Notes: generated by a model from the letters alone, not told the origin. Shown: positions 1-8,089, numbered from the stretch's first letter. The stretch: 64,000 nucleotides of DNA from Bacillota bacterium (GCA_021768085.1 JAETOJ010000001.1:62001-126000); one strand, 5' to 3'. Translations and numbers: made by a program.

Positions 1-46
1 GGCCGGCGTGGCGGCGTTGACGGCCAAGTATCCCATCTACCGTTGA
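1..46 (+). CDS. C-terminal end of a gene entering from the left, possibly glycine hydroxymethyltransferase
   Basis: Only the last 14 codons are present, read in frame from base 2 and ending AGVAALTAKYPIYR then TGA at 44-46. A C-terminus of the form VxALxxKYPxY is what serine hydroxymethyltransferases (glyA) of Clostridia usually show, so glyA is the best guess. Fourteen residues cannot prove the family. It lies on the same strand as the LURP-one-like gene and rarA that follow. Confidence 0.35.
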   Translation, partial: AGVAALTAKYPIYR

Positions 47-78
47 GAAAAGACTGAATCAGAAAAGAGGAGCTTGGG

Positions 79-546
79 ATGAGGCTCAACTTCAAGCAGC
101 GTTTTTTCTCCTGGCTGGACAGCTACGACATCTACGACGAGGACGGCAACACCGTATTCACCGTGGAGGGCAAGCTGAGCTGGGGCCACTGTCTGCACAT
201 CAACGACGCCTATGGCAGCCACATCGGCACCCTCCAAGAGAAGGTGTTCACCTTCCTGCCCCAGTTTGAGATCTATATCCAGGATCAGTATGTGGGCTGC
301 ATCAAGAAGGAGTTCTCCTTTTTCAAGCCCCAATTCACCATCGACTTCAACGGCTGGCAGGTGGACGGGGCCTGGATGGAGTGGGACTACACCATCTGGG
401 ACGGGCAGCGTCAGGTGGCCTCTATCTCCAAGGAGCTGTTCCACCTGACCGACACCTATCTCATCGACGTGGCCGACCCCGGGGACGCGCTGGGGGCGCT
501 GCTGGTGGTGCTGGCCATCGACGCGGAAAAGTGCTCCCGGAGCTGA
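79..546 (+). CDS. LURP-one-related (YxjI-like) protein
   Basis: This 155-residue protein starts at ATG 79 behind a GAGGAG ribosome site. It is made of short alternating beta strands with repeated 'D-E-D-G-N-x-V-F-x-V' and 'I-x-x-L-x-E-K-V-F' patterns. Those are typical of the LURP-one/YxjI (tubby-like beta-barrel) family. No signal peptide or membrane segment is visible, so it should be cytosolic. The family has no established biochemical role in Firmicutes, although tubby-like folds can bind lipids. It sits 68 bases before rarA and may share its transcript. The family call is fairly secure; the function is unknown. Confidence 0.72.
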   Translation: MRLNFKQRFFSWLDSYDIYDEDGNTVFTVEGKLSWGHCLHINDAYGSHIGTLQEKVFTFLPQFEIYIQDQYVGCIKKEFSFFKPQFTIDFNGWQVDGAWMEWDYTIWDGQRQVASISKELFHLTDTYLIDVADPGDALGALLVVLAIDAEKCSRS

Positions 547-614
547 GAGCATGGGCCGGTTTTTGAGCGTCCTTGGCGTGGACAAGCGCATCATAAGGAA
601 GGGAGGGGCCGCGT

Positions 615-1898
615 ATGTACCAGCCCCTGGCGGATCGCATCCGGCCCCAGACCCTGGACGAGGTGCTGGGTCAGAGCCACATTCTGGGCCAGGACGGCCT
701 GCTGCGCCGGGTGATTGACAGTGGGAAGATCCCCAATATGGTGTTCTACGGCCCCTCTGGAACGGGCAAGACCACCGTGGCCAACATCATCGCCCAGCGG
801 TCAGGCCGCACCCTGCGCCGGCTCAACGCCACCACCGCCTCCCTGGCAGACATCCGGGACGTGATGGAGCAGGTGGGCACCCTGCTGGCCCCCAACGGGG
901 TGCTGCTCTACCTGGACGAGATCCAGTATTTCAATAAAAAGCAGCAGCAGTCCCTGCTGGAGTTCATCGAGAACGGGAAGATCACCCTCATCGCCTCCAC
1001 CACGGAGAACCCCTACTTTACCATCTTCAACGCCATCCTGTCCCGCTCCACGGTGTTTGAGTTCAAGATGCTGACGGCGGACGACCTCCTGCCCGCCGTA
1101 GATCGGGGCATCGCCCTCCAGGCGGAGGAGCTTGGAGTAAAAGCCGTATGCCAGGACGGGGTTCGGGAGCATCTGGCCGCCTCCTGCGGCGGTGACGTGC
1201 GCAAGGCCCTCAACGCCGTGGAGCTGCTGATGACCGCCAGCCGGATCCAGGACGGCATCCTCACCATCACCCTGGACGACGCCAAGCTGGTGGCCCAGCG
1301 CTCCGCCATGCGGTACGACCGGGACGGGGACGACCACTTCGACATTGCCTCCGCCCTGATGAAGTCCCTGCGGGGCTCCGACCCGGACGCCGCGCTGCAC
1401 TATCTGGCCCGCCTGCTGGAGGCGGGGGATATGCTCACCGCCATCCGGCGCCTCCTGTGCTCCGCCAGTGAGGATATCGGCATGGCCTACCCCCAAGCCG
1501 CGTCCATCGTCAAGTCCTGCGTGGACAGCGCCCTCCAGTTGGGGCTGCCGGAGGCCCGGCTGCCTCTGGCCCAGGCGGCCATCCTGCTGGCCACCGCCCC
1601 CAAGTCCAACAGCGTGTGCGCCGCCATCGACGCCGCCCTGGCCGACGTACGGGCGGGGCGCACTGGGGACTACCCCCGGCATTTGCAGAACGTCCACGCC
1701 GACGGCGCGGGCTTTGAGCGGGAGCAGGGCTACCTCTACCCCCACCAGTTCCCAGGGCATTGGGTGGAGCAGCAGTACTTGCCTGATGCCATTCAGGATC
1801 ACGTGTACTACCGGTACGGCCCCAACAAGACGGAGCAGGCCGCCAAGGCGTACTGGGACAGGATCAAGGGCGGCCAGCCGGAAAAGGGGGACGGGTAA
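615..1898 (+). CDS. rarA: Replication-associated recombination protein A (AAA+ ATPase RarA/MgsA)
   Basis: A clamp-loader-like AAA+ ATPase of 427 residues, the normal family length, acting at stalled replication forks. Walker A is GPSGTGKTT at residues 46-54 and Walker B is LYLDEIQ around 98-104. Sensor 1 is in IASTTENP near 128. The C-terminal half carries the MgsA tetramerisation region. The start at 615 follows a GGAAGGGAGGGG ribosome site. The gene ends one base before the DUF951 start, so rarA, the DUF951 gene and hisC probably form one transcript. Recognition is strong; nothing is missing. Confidence 0.95.
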   Translation: MYQPLADRIRPQTLDEVLGQSHILGQDGLLRRVIDSGKIPNMVFYGPSGTGKTTVANIIAQRSGRTLRRLNATTASLADIRDVMEQVGTLLAPNGVLLYLDEIQYFNKKQQQSLLEFIENGKITLIASTTENPYFTIFNAILSRSTVFEFKMLTADDLLPAVDRGIALQAEELGVKAVCQDGVREHLAASCGGDVRKALNAVELLMTASRIQDGILTITLDDAKLVAQRSAMRYDRDGDDHFDIASALMKSLRGSDPDAALHYLARLLEAGDMLTAIRRLLCSASEDIGMAYPQAASIVKSCVDSALQLGLPEARLPLAQAAILLATAPKSNSVCAAIDAALADVRAGRTGDYPRHLQNVHADGAGFEREQGYLYPHQFPGHWVEQQYLPDAIQDHVYYRYGPNKTEQAAKAYWDRIKGGQPEKGDG

Positions 1899-1899
1899 T

Positions 1900-2097
1900 A
1901 TGCCCATGGATATCCACGTTGGCGACATTTTAGAGCTGAAAAAGGCCCACCCCTGCGGCAGCAAGGAGTGGACGGTGCTGCGGGTGGGCATGGACTTTAA
2001 GCTGAAGTGCCGGGGCTGCGGCCACGAGGTCATGACCCCCCGGGCCAAGGCGGAGAAGTCCATCAAAAAAGTGAAGCGGGAGGGCGAGGCCCTATGA
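1900..2097 (+). CDS. DUF951 family small zinc-ribbon-like protein
   Basis: A 65-residue protein that matches the DUF951 family over its whole length. It opens with the diagnostic I-H-V-G-D-I-L-E-L-K-K-x-H-P-C-G and carries Cys19 and Cys37-R-G-Cys40, which could form a small metal site. It begins one base after the rarA stop. Its TGA overlaps the hisC ATG (ATGA at 2094-2097), so the two are translationally coupled. A second in-frame ATG at 1906 could also serve as the start. The molecular role of DUF951 is unknown; a nucleic-acid-binding role is only a guess from its size, charge and cysteines. Confidence 0.85.
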   Translation: MPMDIHVGDILELKKAHPCGSKEWTVLRVGMDFKLKCRGCGHEVMTPRAKAEKSIKKVKREGEAL

Positions 2098-3149
2098 ACC
2101 GATACTGGAGCAGGCGCATCCGGGATATCGTGCCCTACACCCCCGGAGAGCAGCCCCGTGACCGGCAGTTCATCAAGCTGAACACCAACGAGTGCCCCTA
2201 TCCCCCCTCCCCCGCCGTCCTTTCGGCCATCCGACAGGCGGCGGGAGACGATCTGCGTCTCTACCCCGACCCGGAGTGCGCGGATCTGCGCGCCGCCATC
2301 GCGGAGCGGGAGGGACTGAGCCCGGATCAGGTGTTCTGCGGCAACGGCTCAGACGAGATCCTGGCCTTTGCCTTCCAGGCCTTTTTTGACCCGGAGCGGG
2401 AGGTGGTGTTCCCCCGGATTACCTACAGCTTCTACCCCGTCTACACCGATTTCTTCGGCCTGAAGCGGCGGGAGGTTCCCATGAACCCGGACTTCTCGGA
2501 TCCCATCGAGCTGCTGTGCGGGAACAACGGCGGGGTGGTGCTGGCTAACCCCAACGCCCCCACCGGGATCGCTGTGGGGCTGGACACGGTGGAAAAACTG
2601 CTCCAGGCCAACCCGGACGTGGTGGTGATCGTGGACGAGGCCTACATCGACTTCGGAGCGGACAGCGCCGTGGGGCTCATTGACCGCTACCCCAACCTGC
2701 TGGTGATCCAGACCACCTCCAAGTCCCGGGCACTGGCGGGCCTGCGGGTGGGCTGGGCCATGGGGGATCCGGGGCTTATCGACGGCCTGCGCTGCGTGCG
2801 GGACTCCATCAACTCCTACACCGTTGACCGGCTTGCCCAGGCAGGGGCGGCGGCGGCCGTCCGGGACGAGACATATTTCCAGTCCATCCGCCGTCGGGTG
2901 ATGGGCACCCGGACGTGGACGAAAAAGGCCTTAAAGGAGAAGGGCTTTACAGTTCTTACCTCTCAAGCCAACTTTGTCTTTGCCCGCCACCCCGCCCACA
3001 GCGGCAGGGAGCTGGTGGACGGCCTGCGGGCCCGTGGGGTGCTGGTGCGCTGGTGGCCCATCCCGGAGATCGAGCACTGGCTGCGCATCAGCATTGGCAC
3101 AGACGAGGACATGGCGGCGCTGACGGCAGCGCTGGACGAGTTTCTCTAA
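2094..3149 (+). CDS. hisC: Histidinol-phosphate aminotransferase-type PLP enzyme
   Basis: A 351-residue class I/II aminotransferase of the HisC branch. It converts imidazole-acetol phosphate and glutamate to histidinol phosphate in histidine synthesis. The N-terminal L-N-T-N-E-C-P-Y signature is at 29-36, the N-P-N-A-P-T-G substrate loop near 152-158, and the PLP Schiff-base lysine is K210 in TSKSRALAG. ATG 2094 is chosen because it overlaps the upstream stop as ATGA; longer reading frames upstream lie inside the DUF951 gene. No other his genes are nearby. Stand-alone HisC-like enzymes in Clostridia sometimes act on other substrates such as L-threonine phosphate, so exact specificity is open. 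Confidence 0.88.
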   Translation: MNRYWSRRIRDIVPYTPGEQPRDRQFIKLNTNECPYPPSPAVLSAIRQAAGDDLRLYPDPECADLRAAIAEREGLSPDQVFCGNGSDEILAFAFQAFFDPEREVVFPRITYSFYPVYTDFFGLKRREVPMNPDFSDPIELLCGNNGGVVLANPNAPTGIAVGLDTVEKLLQANPDVVVIVDEAYIDFGADSAVGLIDRYPNLLVIQTTSKSRALAGLRVGWAMGDPGLIDGLRCVRDSINSYTVDRLAQAGAAAAVRDETYFQSIRRRVMGTRTWTKKALKEKGFTVLTSQANFVFARHPAHSGRELVDGLRARGVLVRWWPIPEIEHWLRISIGTDEDMAALTAALDEFL

Positions 3150-3165
3150 ATAGACGCGCAAGCGC

Positions 3166-3197
3166 GCCCCGGCCTGGGGACAGGCCGGGGCATTTTT
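3166..3197 (+). terminator. Rho-independent terminator after hisC
   Basis: An 11-bp perfect stem (3166-3176 with 3181-3191, loop GGGA) is followed by a T-rich run from 3193. It closes the rarA-DUF951-hisC transcript and isolates the spoIIGA promoter downstream. Confidence 0.88.
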
Positions 3198-3239
3198 GTG
3201 CCCTTTCGAGACAGGGGTATTTTCCACTGTTCCCTCCCT

Positions 3240-3273
3240 TTGACTTTTTTTGAGGCAGGGGCAGGGCTATAAT
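3240..3273 (+). promoter_or_regulatory. spoIIG-type promoter with 22-bp spacer
   Basis: TTGACT at 3240-3245 and TATAAT at 3268-3273 are separated by 22 bp instead of 17. The Bacillus subtilis spoIIG promoter is known for exactly this 22-bp spacing. There, sigma-A RNA polymerase needs Spo0A~P bound next to the -35. A weak Spo0A-box-like TTCGAGA (6 of 7 on the reverse strand) is at 3205-3211. It drives spoIIGA-sigE. Confidence 0.72.
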
Positions 3274-3305
3274 GGTGGACAGACTTATGAGAGGAGGCCC
3301 GCCCC

Positions 3306-4142
3306 GTGACGGTGGTATACATAGATCTGTTGTTCCTGCTGAACCTCATCGCCAACTATCTGCTGCTGCTGGCGGCGGGGCGGCTGGCGGGGGCGGCGCT
3401 GCGGCGCTGGCGCATCGGCCTGGGGGCGGTTCTGGGGGCGCTGTACGCGGCGCTGATCTTCCTGCCGAGGCTGGAATGGCTGGCCCTGTGGCCCTGTAAG
3501 CTCGTCTCCGGCGTGGCCATGGCTCTCGTCGCCTACAGCGGGGAACAGCATTTGCTGCGAGTGACCGTCCTTTTTTTCGGCGCTTCGGCGGCCCTGGCCG
3601 GGGCAGTGCTGGGGCTGGAGCTGCTGGGCAGCCGATCGCTGACCTTGGCTCATGGGGTGTTCTATTCCAAGCTCGACCTGCGGCTGCTACTGGTGGTGTT
3701 CGCGGCCAGCTACTTTGTGCTGTCCCTGTTCTTTCGCCGGACGGGACAGCACAGCGGGCGAGAGCTGGCCCGACTGGAGGTGGAACTGGAGTCCGGCCGG
3801 CAGGCCCTCACCGCCCTGGTAGACACTGGCCACAGCCTCACCGATCCAGGGGACAACCGCCCCGTAGTGGTAGCAGACGCCCGAGCACTGGCGGGGCTGC
3901 TGCCCGATTGGGCTGATCCTTCTGAGCCCATCCGCTCAGTGGAGCGGTGCCACGCCGCCGGGGGGCGGCAGGCCCGGCTCATCCCCTATCGGGCAGTGGG
4001 TGTGGAGTGCGGAATGCTGCTGGCCCTGCGGGCCCGGGACGTGACGGTGAACGGCAGGCCGCTGGGGCGGTTGCTGGTGGCCCTGTCCCCTACGGCCCTG
4101 GACGACGGAGGCGGATATCAGGCTTTAATAGGAGGAATTTAA
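3306..4142 (+). CDS. spoIIGA: Sporulation sigma-E factor processing peptidase SpoIIGA
   Basis: SpoIIGA is the membrane aspartic protease that cleaves pro-sigma-E in the mother cell once SpoIIR signals from the forespore. The 278-residue protein has an N-terminal half of about five hydrophobic helices (residues 1-140). A C-terminal protease domain has the catalytic D173-T-G motif within [10 protein letters not shown]. Translation starts at GTG 3306, preceded by AGAGGAGGC. It ends one base before the sigE start and the ribosome site of sigE lies in its last codons, so the protease and its substrate are co-translated. The family and synteny with sigE make the call firm. Confidence 0.95.
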   Translation: MTVVYIDLLFLLNLIANYLLLLAAGRLAGAALRRWRIGLGAVLGALYAALIFLPRLEWLALWPCKLVSGVAMALVAYSGEQHLLRVTVLFFGASAALAGAVLGLELLGSRSLTLAHGVFYSKLDLRLLLVVFAASYFVLSLFFRRTGQHSGRELARLEVELESGRQALTALVDTGHSLTDPGDNRPVVVADARALAGLLPDWADPSEPIRSVERCHAAGGRQARLIPYRAVGVECGMLLALRARDVTVNGRPLGRLLVALSPTALDDGGGYQALIGGI

Positions 4143-4143
4143 A

Positions 4144-4866
4144 ATGCTCTTTCTCAATACCTATCTCCGGCTGTGCCGTCTGCTGGAACGGCTGGGGATC
4201 CCACTGTACGGCTCCCTCCACTACATCGGGGGCAGCGACACCCTCCCCGCCCCCCTAACCCGGGAGGAGGAGAGCCGCATGTTGGCCGCCCTGGAGGAGG
4301 AGGACACCAGGCCCGAGGCCCGCTCCCAGCTCATCGAGCACAACCTGCGGCTGGTGGTCTACATCGCCCGGCGGTTTGAGAACACCGGGGTGGGCATCGA
4401 GGATCTGATCTCCATCGGCACCATCGGGCTGATCAAGGCGGTGGAGACCTATAAGCCCGCCAAAAACATCAAGCTGGCCACCTATGCCTCCCGGTGCATT
4501 GAAAACGAGATCCTCATGCACCTGCGGAAAAACGCCAACCGCCGGGGAGAGGTGTCCTTGGACGAGCCGCTGAACACCGACTGGGACGGCAACGAGCTGC
4601 TGCTGTCCGACGTGCTGGGCACCGAGGGGGACAGCATCGAAAAACCCATCGAGGACGATGTGGATCGGGATCTGCTGTTCACCGCCGTCAGCCGACTCTC
4701 CCCCCGGGATCGCACCATCATCACCATGCGCTTCGGACTGGACGGAAGGAAGGAACGCACCCAGAAGGAGGTGGCCGATCAGCTGGGCATCAGTCAGTCC
4801 TATATCTCCCGGCTGGAAAAACGGATCATCGACCGATTAAAAAAGGAAATCCTCCGGATGATGTAA
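4144..4866 (+). CDS. sigE: RNA polymerase sporulation sigma factor sigma-E (pro-form)
   Basis: Mother-cell sigma factor of 240 residues, made as an inactive precursor. The amphipathic pro-sequence (residues 1-28) ends at the conserved cleavage region H-Y-I-G-G-S-D at 26-32, the target of SpoIIGA encoded just upstream. Region 2 contains [10 protein letters not shown] and region 4 the helix-turn-helix [19 protein letters not shown] near the C-terminus. Its ribosome site, AGGAGGAATTT, overlaps the end of spoIIGA. Length and motifs are those of full-length SigE. sigG follows after 234 bases with its own promoter. Confidence 0.97.
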   Translation: MLFLNTYLRLCRLLERLGIPLYGSLHYIGGSDTLPAPLTREEESRMLAALEEEDTRPEARSQLIEHNLRLVVYIARRFENTGVGIEDLISIGTIGLIKAVETYKPAKNIKLATYASRCIENEILMHLRKNANRRGEVSLDEPLNTDWDGNELLLSDVLGTEGDSIEKPIEDDVDRDLLFTAVSRLSPRDRTIITMRFGLDGRKERTQKEVADQLGISQSYISRLEKRIIDRLKKEILRMM

Positions 4867-4952
4867 CAAGTCGGTTACCAGTAACAGGTCGGTAGCCGAC
4901 GTAAAATCTGTCCGAAACATCAAACTTCCGTAACGCCTTCAAGCTCTTTTTG

Positions 4953-4980
4953 CCTACTTTTTCTCTCGAGAAAAAGCAGG
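4953..4980. repeat. Palindrome between sigE and sigG
   Basis: CCTACTTTTTCTC (4953-4965) pairs with GAGAAAAAGCAGG (4968-4980) over a 2-base loop with a single A/C mismatch. There is no T tract on either strand, so it is a poor terminator. It could be a processing hairpin or a protein site. Otherwise the 4867-5036 gap shows nothing recognisable. Confidence 0.5.
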
Positions 4981-5036
4981 GGGAAAATTCCATCGAAAGC
5001 GGTCTGACGATAAAAAATATCCCCTGCTCCACCACC

Positions 5037-5065
5037 GTATGAAAGCGCGTCCATCGGAAATACTG
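5037..5065 (+). promoter_or_regulatory. Sigma-F/sigma-G-type forespore promoter of sigG
   Basis: GTATG (5037-5041), a 14-bp spacer and GGAAATACTG (5056-5065). The -10 fits the published sigma-F consensus GGnnAnAHTR at every position, and the -35 fits GHATR. The spacer is one base shorter than the usual 15. sigG of B. subtilis is likewise transcribed by sigma-F. It lies about 36 bp before the GTG start. Confidence 0.65.
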
Positions 5066-5100
5066 ATTCTGAATCAATTCCGAACGAGCGAGGTGGCATC

Positions 5101-5871
5101 GTGCAGGGCAAGGTTGAGATCTGCGGCGTCAATACGGCCAAGCTGAAGGTGCTGAAAAGTGAGGAGAGCCTGGAGCTTCTCCGCCGGGCCCGGGCGGGGG
5201 ATATGCAGGCCCGGGAGGAGCTGATTTCCGGCAACCTGCGGCTGGTACTGTCGGTGATCCAAAAGTTTTCCGGCCGAGGGGAGAATGTGGACGACCTGTT
5301 CCAAGTGGGCTGTATCGGCCTGATCAAGGCCATTGACAATTTCAATATCGACATGGATGTGCGCTTTTCCACCTACGGCGTGCCCATGATCGTGGGGGAG
5401 ATCCGGCGCTATCTCCGGGACAACAGCGCCATCCGGGTGTCCCGTTCCGTGCGGGACACCGCCTACCGGGTGCTCCAGGCCAAGGAGAAGTATATTGCGG
5501 AGCACCAGAAGGAGCCCACGGTGGACGAGATCGCCCAGATCCTGGAGCTACGCCGGGAAGACGTGGTAATGGCGCTGGACGCAGTGGTGGATCCGGTGTC
5601 CCTGTTCGAGCCGGTGTACTCCGACGGCGGGGATACGGTGTGCGTCATGGATCAGGTGAAGGACAAGAAAAACACCGACGAGGCGTGGCTGGATCACATC
5701 GCCCTGGGGGACGCCATCAACAAGCTGGATGAGCGGGAGCAGCGGATTCTGGCTCTGCGCTTCTTCCAGGGCAAAACCCAGATGGAGGTGTCCGCCGAGG
5801 TGGGCATATCCCAGGCCCAGGTGTCCCGGCTGGAGAAAAACGCCCTCAACCGCATCCGCAAGGAGCTTTGA
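5101..5871 (+). CDS. sigG: RNA polymerase forespore sigma factor sigma-G
   Basis: Late forespore sigma factor, 256 residues. The N-terminus K-V-E-I-C-G-V-N-T-x-K-L is diagnostic of SigG. Region 2 contains F-Q-V-G-C-I-G-L-I-K-A-I-D-N-F, region 3 lies around residues 120-180, and the C-terminal helix-turn-helix is in V-S-A-E-V-G-I-S-Q-A-Q-V-S-R-L-E. The start is GTG 5101 with AGGTGG a few bases upstream. It is separated from sigE by its own forespore-type promoter and closed by a terminator. There is no pro-sequence, as expected for SigG, which is held in check by anti-sigma factors rather than by processing. Confidence 0.96.
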   Translation: MQGKVEICGVNTAKLKVLKSEESLELLRRARAGDMQAREELISGNLRLVLSVIQKFSGRGENVDDLFQVGCIGLIKAIDNFNIDMDVRFSTYGVPMIVGEIRRYLRDNSAIRVSRSVRDTAYRVLQAKEKYIAEHQKEPTVDEIAQILELRREDVVMALDAVVDPVSLFEPVYSDGGDTVCVMDQVKDKKNTDEAWLDHIALGDAINKLDEREQRILALRFFQGKTQMEVSAEVGISQAQVSRLEKNALNRIRKEL

Positions 5872-5875
5872 CAGA

Positions 5876-5908
5876 AACAACCCCCGGCGGAGCCGGGGGT
5901 TGTTCGTT
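5876..5908. terminator. Bidirectional terminator between sigG and the BMP lipoprotein gene
   Basis: A 13-bp perfect stem, 5876-5888 with 5892-5904, has a GGA loop. T-rich bases follow on the plus strand (TTGTTCGTTCTT) and on the minus strand (TTGTTTCTG). It separates two convergent genes. Confidence 0.82.
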
Positions 5909-5921
5909 CTTATAGGGAATC

Positions 5922-7055
5922 TTACACGATATGCAAGGTCAGGTTAGTCCAAGCCTGCTCCAGGCCGGCCTCGTAGTCGGCGTCCACGGGGATGGAGCCG
6001 CTCTTGACGCCCTCAAACAGCTTGTCATAGTCCTCCTTGGTGAACTTCTCCATAGACCAGGTGGCGGTGGGCAGGCCCACGGCGTCATCCTTGGCGCCCA
6101 GCTTCAGCACGCCGCCGCCGATCTCGTCCCACTTGCCATCATAGGACTTGCCGATGGCCTGCTGAGCGGCCGCGCCGATGCCCTTCATGGCGGAGGTCAC
6201 CACGGTGTCGGAGTCGCCGGACTGATCGGTGTCCACGCCGACCACCGCGCCCTCGTTGGCGGCGCCGGCCGCGGCGGCGGTGATGGAGTTGAACATGGAG
6301 CCGCCGCAGGCAAACACCACCTCGGTGCCCTCGTTATACCAGCCGGAGATCATGCTCTGCAGCTCGGCAGAGGCGCCGTAGTTGCCGCCGTACTGCCAGC
6401 TATACATCATGTCCACCTGCACGCCCAGCTCGGCCGCGGCCGCGTTGGCACCCTGGACATAGCCGTAACCGTAACGGCAGCAGGCGGGGTTGGAGCCGCC
6501 GCCGCCGCCGGAGAAGCCCAGCTTGACGTAGCCCTCCTTCACCACGGCGTAGCCCGCCAGGTAGCCGGCCTGCTCCTCCTGGAACTCCACGCTGGCCACG
6601 TTCTTCAGGGGCTCGCCGTTGGAGCCGGGCAGGGCGTAGTTGTTGTCGATGAATACGAAGTGAACCTCGGGGAACTCCTCGGCGGCCTTGGCCAGAGCCG
6701 TGGCCTGGAGGAAGCCGGCGCACACAACCACCTTGGCGCCGCCCTCGGCGGCCTGCTTCATGGCGTCATAGCGGTCGTCGTCGGTGGCGGCGTCGCCGTT
6801 GGCGGGCTGGTAGTACTTGTAGGACAGCTTGTGCTCGTCGGCGTACAGCTTCACGCCGTCCCAGGTGCCCTGGTTGAAGGACTTGTCCTTCAGCTGGCCC
6901 ACGTCGGTGACGAAGGCCACCTCATACTTGCCGTCGGAGGAGTTCATGGTGTCGGGGATGTCATCCGCGCCCTTTTTGCCGCCGGTCTGGTTGCCGCAGG
7001 CAACCAGACTGAACGCCATGGCCATGGCCAGCAGCATCGCAAGGATCTTTTTCAT
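5922..7055 (-). CDS. BMP-family substrate-binding lipoprotein (PnrA/TmpC-like)
   Basis: A 377-residue secreted lipoprotein. The signal peptide ends at the lipobox L-V-A-C20, with an Asn/Gly-rich linker after it. The mature part is a periplasmic-binding-protein fold of the basic-membrane-protein family (V-A-F-V-T-D-V-G, F-N-Q-G-T-W-D-G, V-F-A-C-G-G-S). Members bind purine nucleosides or related ligands for an ABC importer. No ATPase or permease gene is next to it and a terminator follows immediately, so it is an orphan binding protein that must use components encoded elsewhere. The adjacent deoC on the same strand fits nucleoside use, but the ligand is inferred. Confidence 0.88.
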   Translation of the reverse strand: MKKILAMLLAMAMAFSLVACGNQTGGKKGADDIPDTMNSSDGKYEVAFVTDVGQLKDKSFNQGTWDGVKLYADEHKLSYKYYQPANGDAATDDDRYDAMKQAAEGGAKVVVCAGFLQATALAKAAEEFPEVHFVFIDNNYALPGSNGEPLKNVASVEFQEEQAGYLAGYAVVKEGYVKLGFSGGGGGSNPACCRYGYGYVQGANAAAAELGVQVDMMYSWQYGGNYGASAELQSMISGWYNEGTEVVFACGGSMFNSITAAAAGAANEGAVVGVDTDQSGDSDTVVTSAMKGIGAAAQQAIGKSYDGKWDEIGGGVLKLGAKDDAVGLPTATWSMEKFTKEDYDKLFEGVKSGSIPVDADYEAGLEQAWTNLTLHIV

Positions 7056-7184
7056 TGGAAACCATTCCTTTCTTTTCGTCTGTCCCGGGCAAGGCCAAAG
7101 CCGCCCCCGGAAACGCCTACAAAAAGGCGGGAACTCAACATTGCCTTTGCCGCAATCTTCGCCCCCGCCTCACTGGACAAGCCC

Positions 7185-7213
7185 ATTATATCGCGTCCCG
7201 CCCGAAAACACAA
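7185..7213 (-). promoter_or_regulatory. Sigma-A-type promoter of the BMP lipoprotein gene
   Basis: On the minus strand TTGTGT (7208-7213), a 17-bp spacer and TATAAT (7185-7190). It leaves an untranslated leader of about 120 nt (7056-7178) that is G+C-rich and has small hairpins. I recognise no riboswitch in it. Confidence 0.62.
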
Positions 7214-7265
7214 GGGCTAATTCCACAATCTGTAGAAATTTTTGTTTTTTTGTGGATTTTGCGGA

Positions 7266-7931
7266 TCAATATCCCTGGGCGGCCTGCCCTTTCACCAATT
7301 TGACGATCCGGCTGGTGCCCAGCCGATCCGCGCCTAAAGCCAGGAAGTCCGCGGCGTCCTGGAGGCTGGCGATCCCCCCGGCGGCCTTGATCTTCACGTG
7401 AGGGGCCACGTGGGCCTTGAACAGCGCCACGTCCTCCCGGGTGGCCCCGGCGGCGGAGAAGCCGGTGGAGGTCTTGATGAAATCTGCCCCGCTGTCCGAC
7501 ACAATTTGGCACAGCTTGATCTTCTCCTCGTCGGTGAGCAGGCAGGTCTCAATGATCACCTTCAGCACCAGCCCGCCGCAGGCTGCCTTCACCGCCTTGA
7601 TCTCGGAGAGCAGGTCGTCCCACCGGCCGTCCTTGGCCCAGCCGATGTTGATCACCATGTCGATCTCCCTGGCGCCGTTGGCGATGGCGTCCTTTGCCTC
7701 GAACACCTTGACAGCGGTGGTGGAGTAGCCGTTGGGGAAGCCGATGACGGTGCACACCGGAAGCCTGTCCCCCAGGTAATCCGCCGCTTGCTTCACGTAG
7801 CTGGCGGGAATGCACACGCTGGCGCAGCCGTAGGCGGCCCCGTCGTCGCAGATCTGGCGGATCTCGTCCCAGGTGGCGGTCTGGGTCAGGAGGGTGTGGT
7901 CTACGGCGGCTAATATGGTCTGGTTGTCCAT
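7266..7931 (-). CDS. deoC: Deoxyribose-phosphate aldolase
   Basis: Class I TIM-barrel aldolase that splits 2-deoxyribose 5-phosphate into glyceraldehyde 3-phosphate and acetaldehyde in deoxynucleoside breakdown. The Schiff-base lysine is K153 in FIKTSTGF. The D-H-T-L-L N-terminal motif and V-I-G-F-P-N-G are present. I place the start at ATG 7931, giving 221 residues, because GAGGTG lies 7 bases upstream of it. A longer reading from GTG 7940 would put the start inside that ribosome site. The BMP lipoprotein gene follows on the same strand but has its own promoter. No other deo genes are present here. Confidence 0.94.
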   Translation of the reverse strand: MDNQTILAAVDHTLLTQTATWDEIRQICDDGAAYGCASVCIPASYVKQAADYLGDRLPVCTVIGFPNGYSTTAVKVFEAKDAIANGAREIDMVINIGWAKDGRWDDLLSEIKAVKAACGGLVLKVIIETCLLTDEEKIKLCQIVSDSGADFIKTSTGFSAAGATREDVALFKAHVAPHVKIKAAGGIASLQDAADFLALGADRLGTSRIVKLVKGQAAQGY

Positions 7932-7961
7932 TGGTATCACCTCATTACAGTATATAGTCTT

Positions 7962-7990
7962 ATTTTACTATGGACGGGCCAGAAAAGCAA
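7962..7990 (-). promoter_or_regulatory. Sigma-A-type promoter of deoC
   Basis: On the minus strand TTGCTT (7985-7990), 17-bp spacer, TAAAAT (7962-7967). The transcript would start about 25 bases before the deoC ATG. Confidence 0.55.
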
Positions 7991-8025
7991 GACAACGGGC
8001 TGTTTTGGCGCAAAATTTCCCGCCG

Positions 8026-8070
8026 CAACCTGTGGTTGTCAGATTGGACACTGTTTTTGGTTGCGCAACC
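8026..8070. promoter_or_regulatory. Inverted-repeat cluster (GGTTG/CAACC half-sites), candidate operator
   Basis: CAACC-TGT-GGTTG at 8026-8038 is an inverted repeat. GGTTGCGCAACC at 8059-8070 is a perfect 12-bp palindrome overlapping the -35 of the downstream XRE gene. A further GACAAC half-site is near 7991-7996. This is a likely autoregulatory operator; the binding protein is inferred. Confidence 0.5.
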
Positions 8071-8089
8071 TGCTGTTTTTTGCTATGAT
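8061..8089 (+). promoter_or_regulatory. Extended -10 promoter of the repeat-tailed XRE gene
   Basis: TTGCGC (8061-8066), 17-bp spacer and TATGAT (8084-8089) with an upstream TGC. The stretch TTTTTGCTATGATAC is shared exactly with the promoter of the second XRE gene at 9046-9074. Confidence 0.62.

Noticed and set aside
3272-3499. Short plus-strand frames around the spoIIGA start
   Set aside because: Out of frame with SpoIIGA and unsupported by family similarity; the GTG at 3306 with AGAGGAGGC is the better start.
4888-4905. GTCGG-TAG-CCGAC after sigE as a terminator
   Set aside because: Only 5 bp of stem and no T run follows, so it cannot be supported as a terminator.
5931-7220. A 429-codon plus-strand frame opposite the BMP lipoprotein gene
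   Set aside because: Composition is Gly/Val/His-rich shadow sequence; the minus strand has a perfect lipobox and family motifs.
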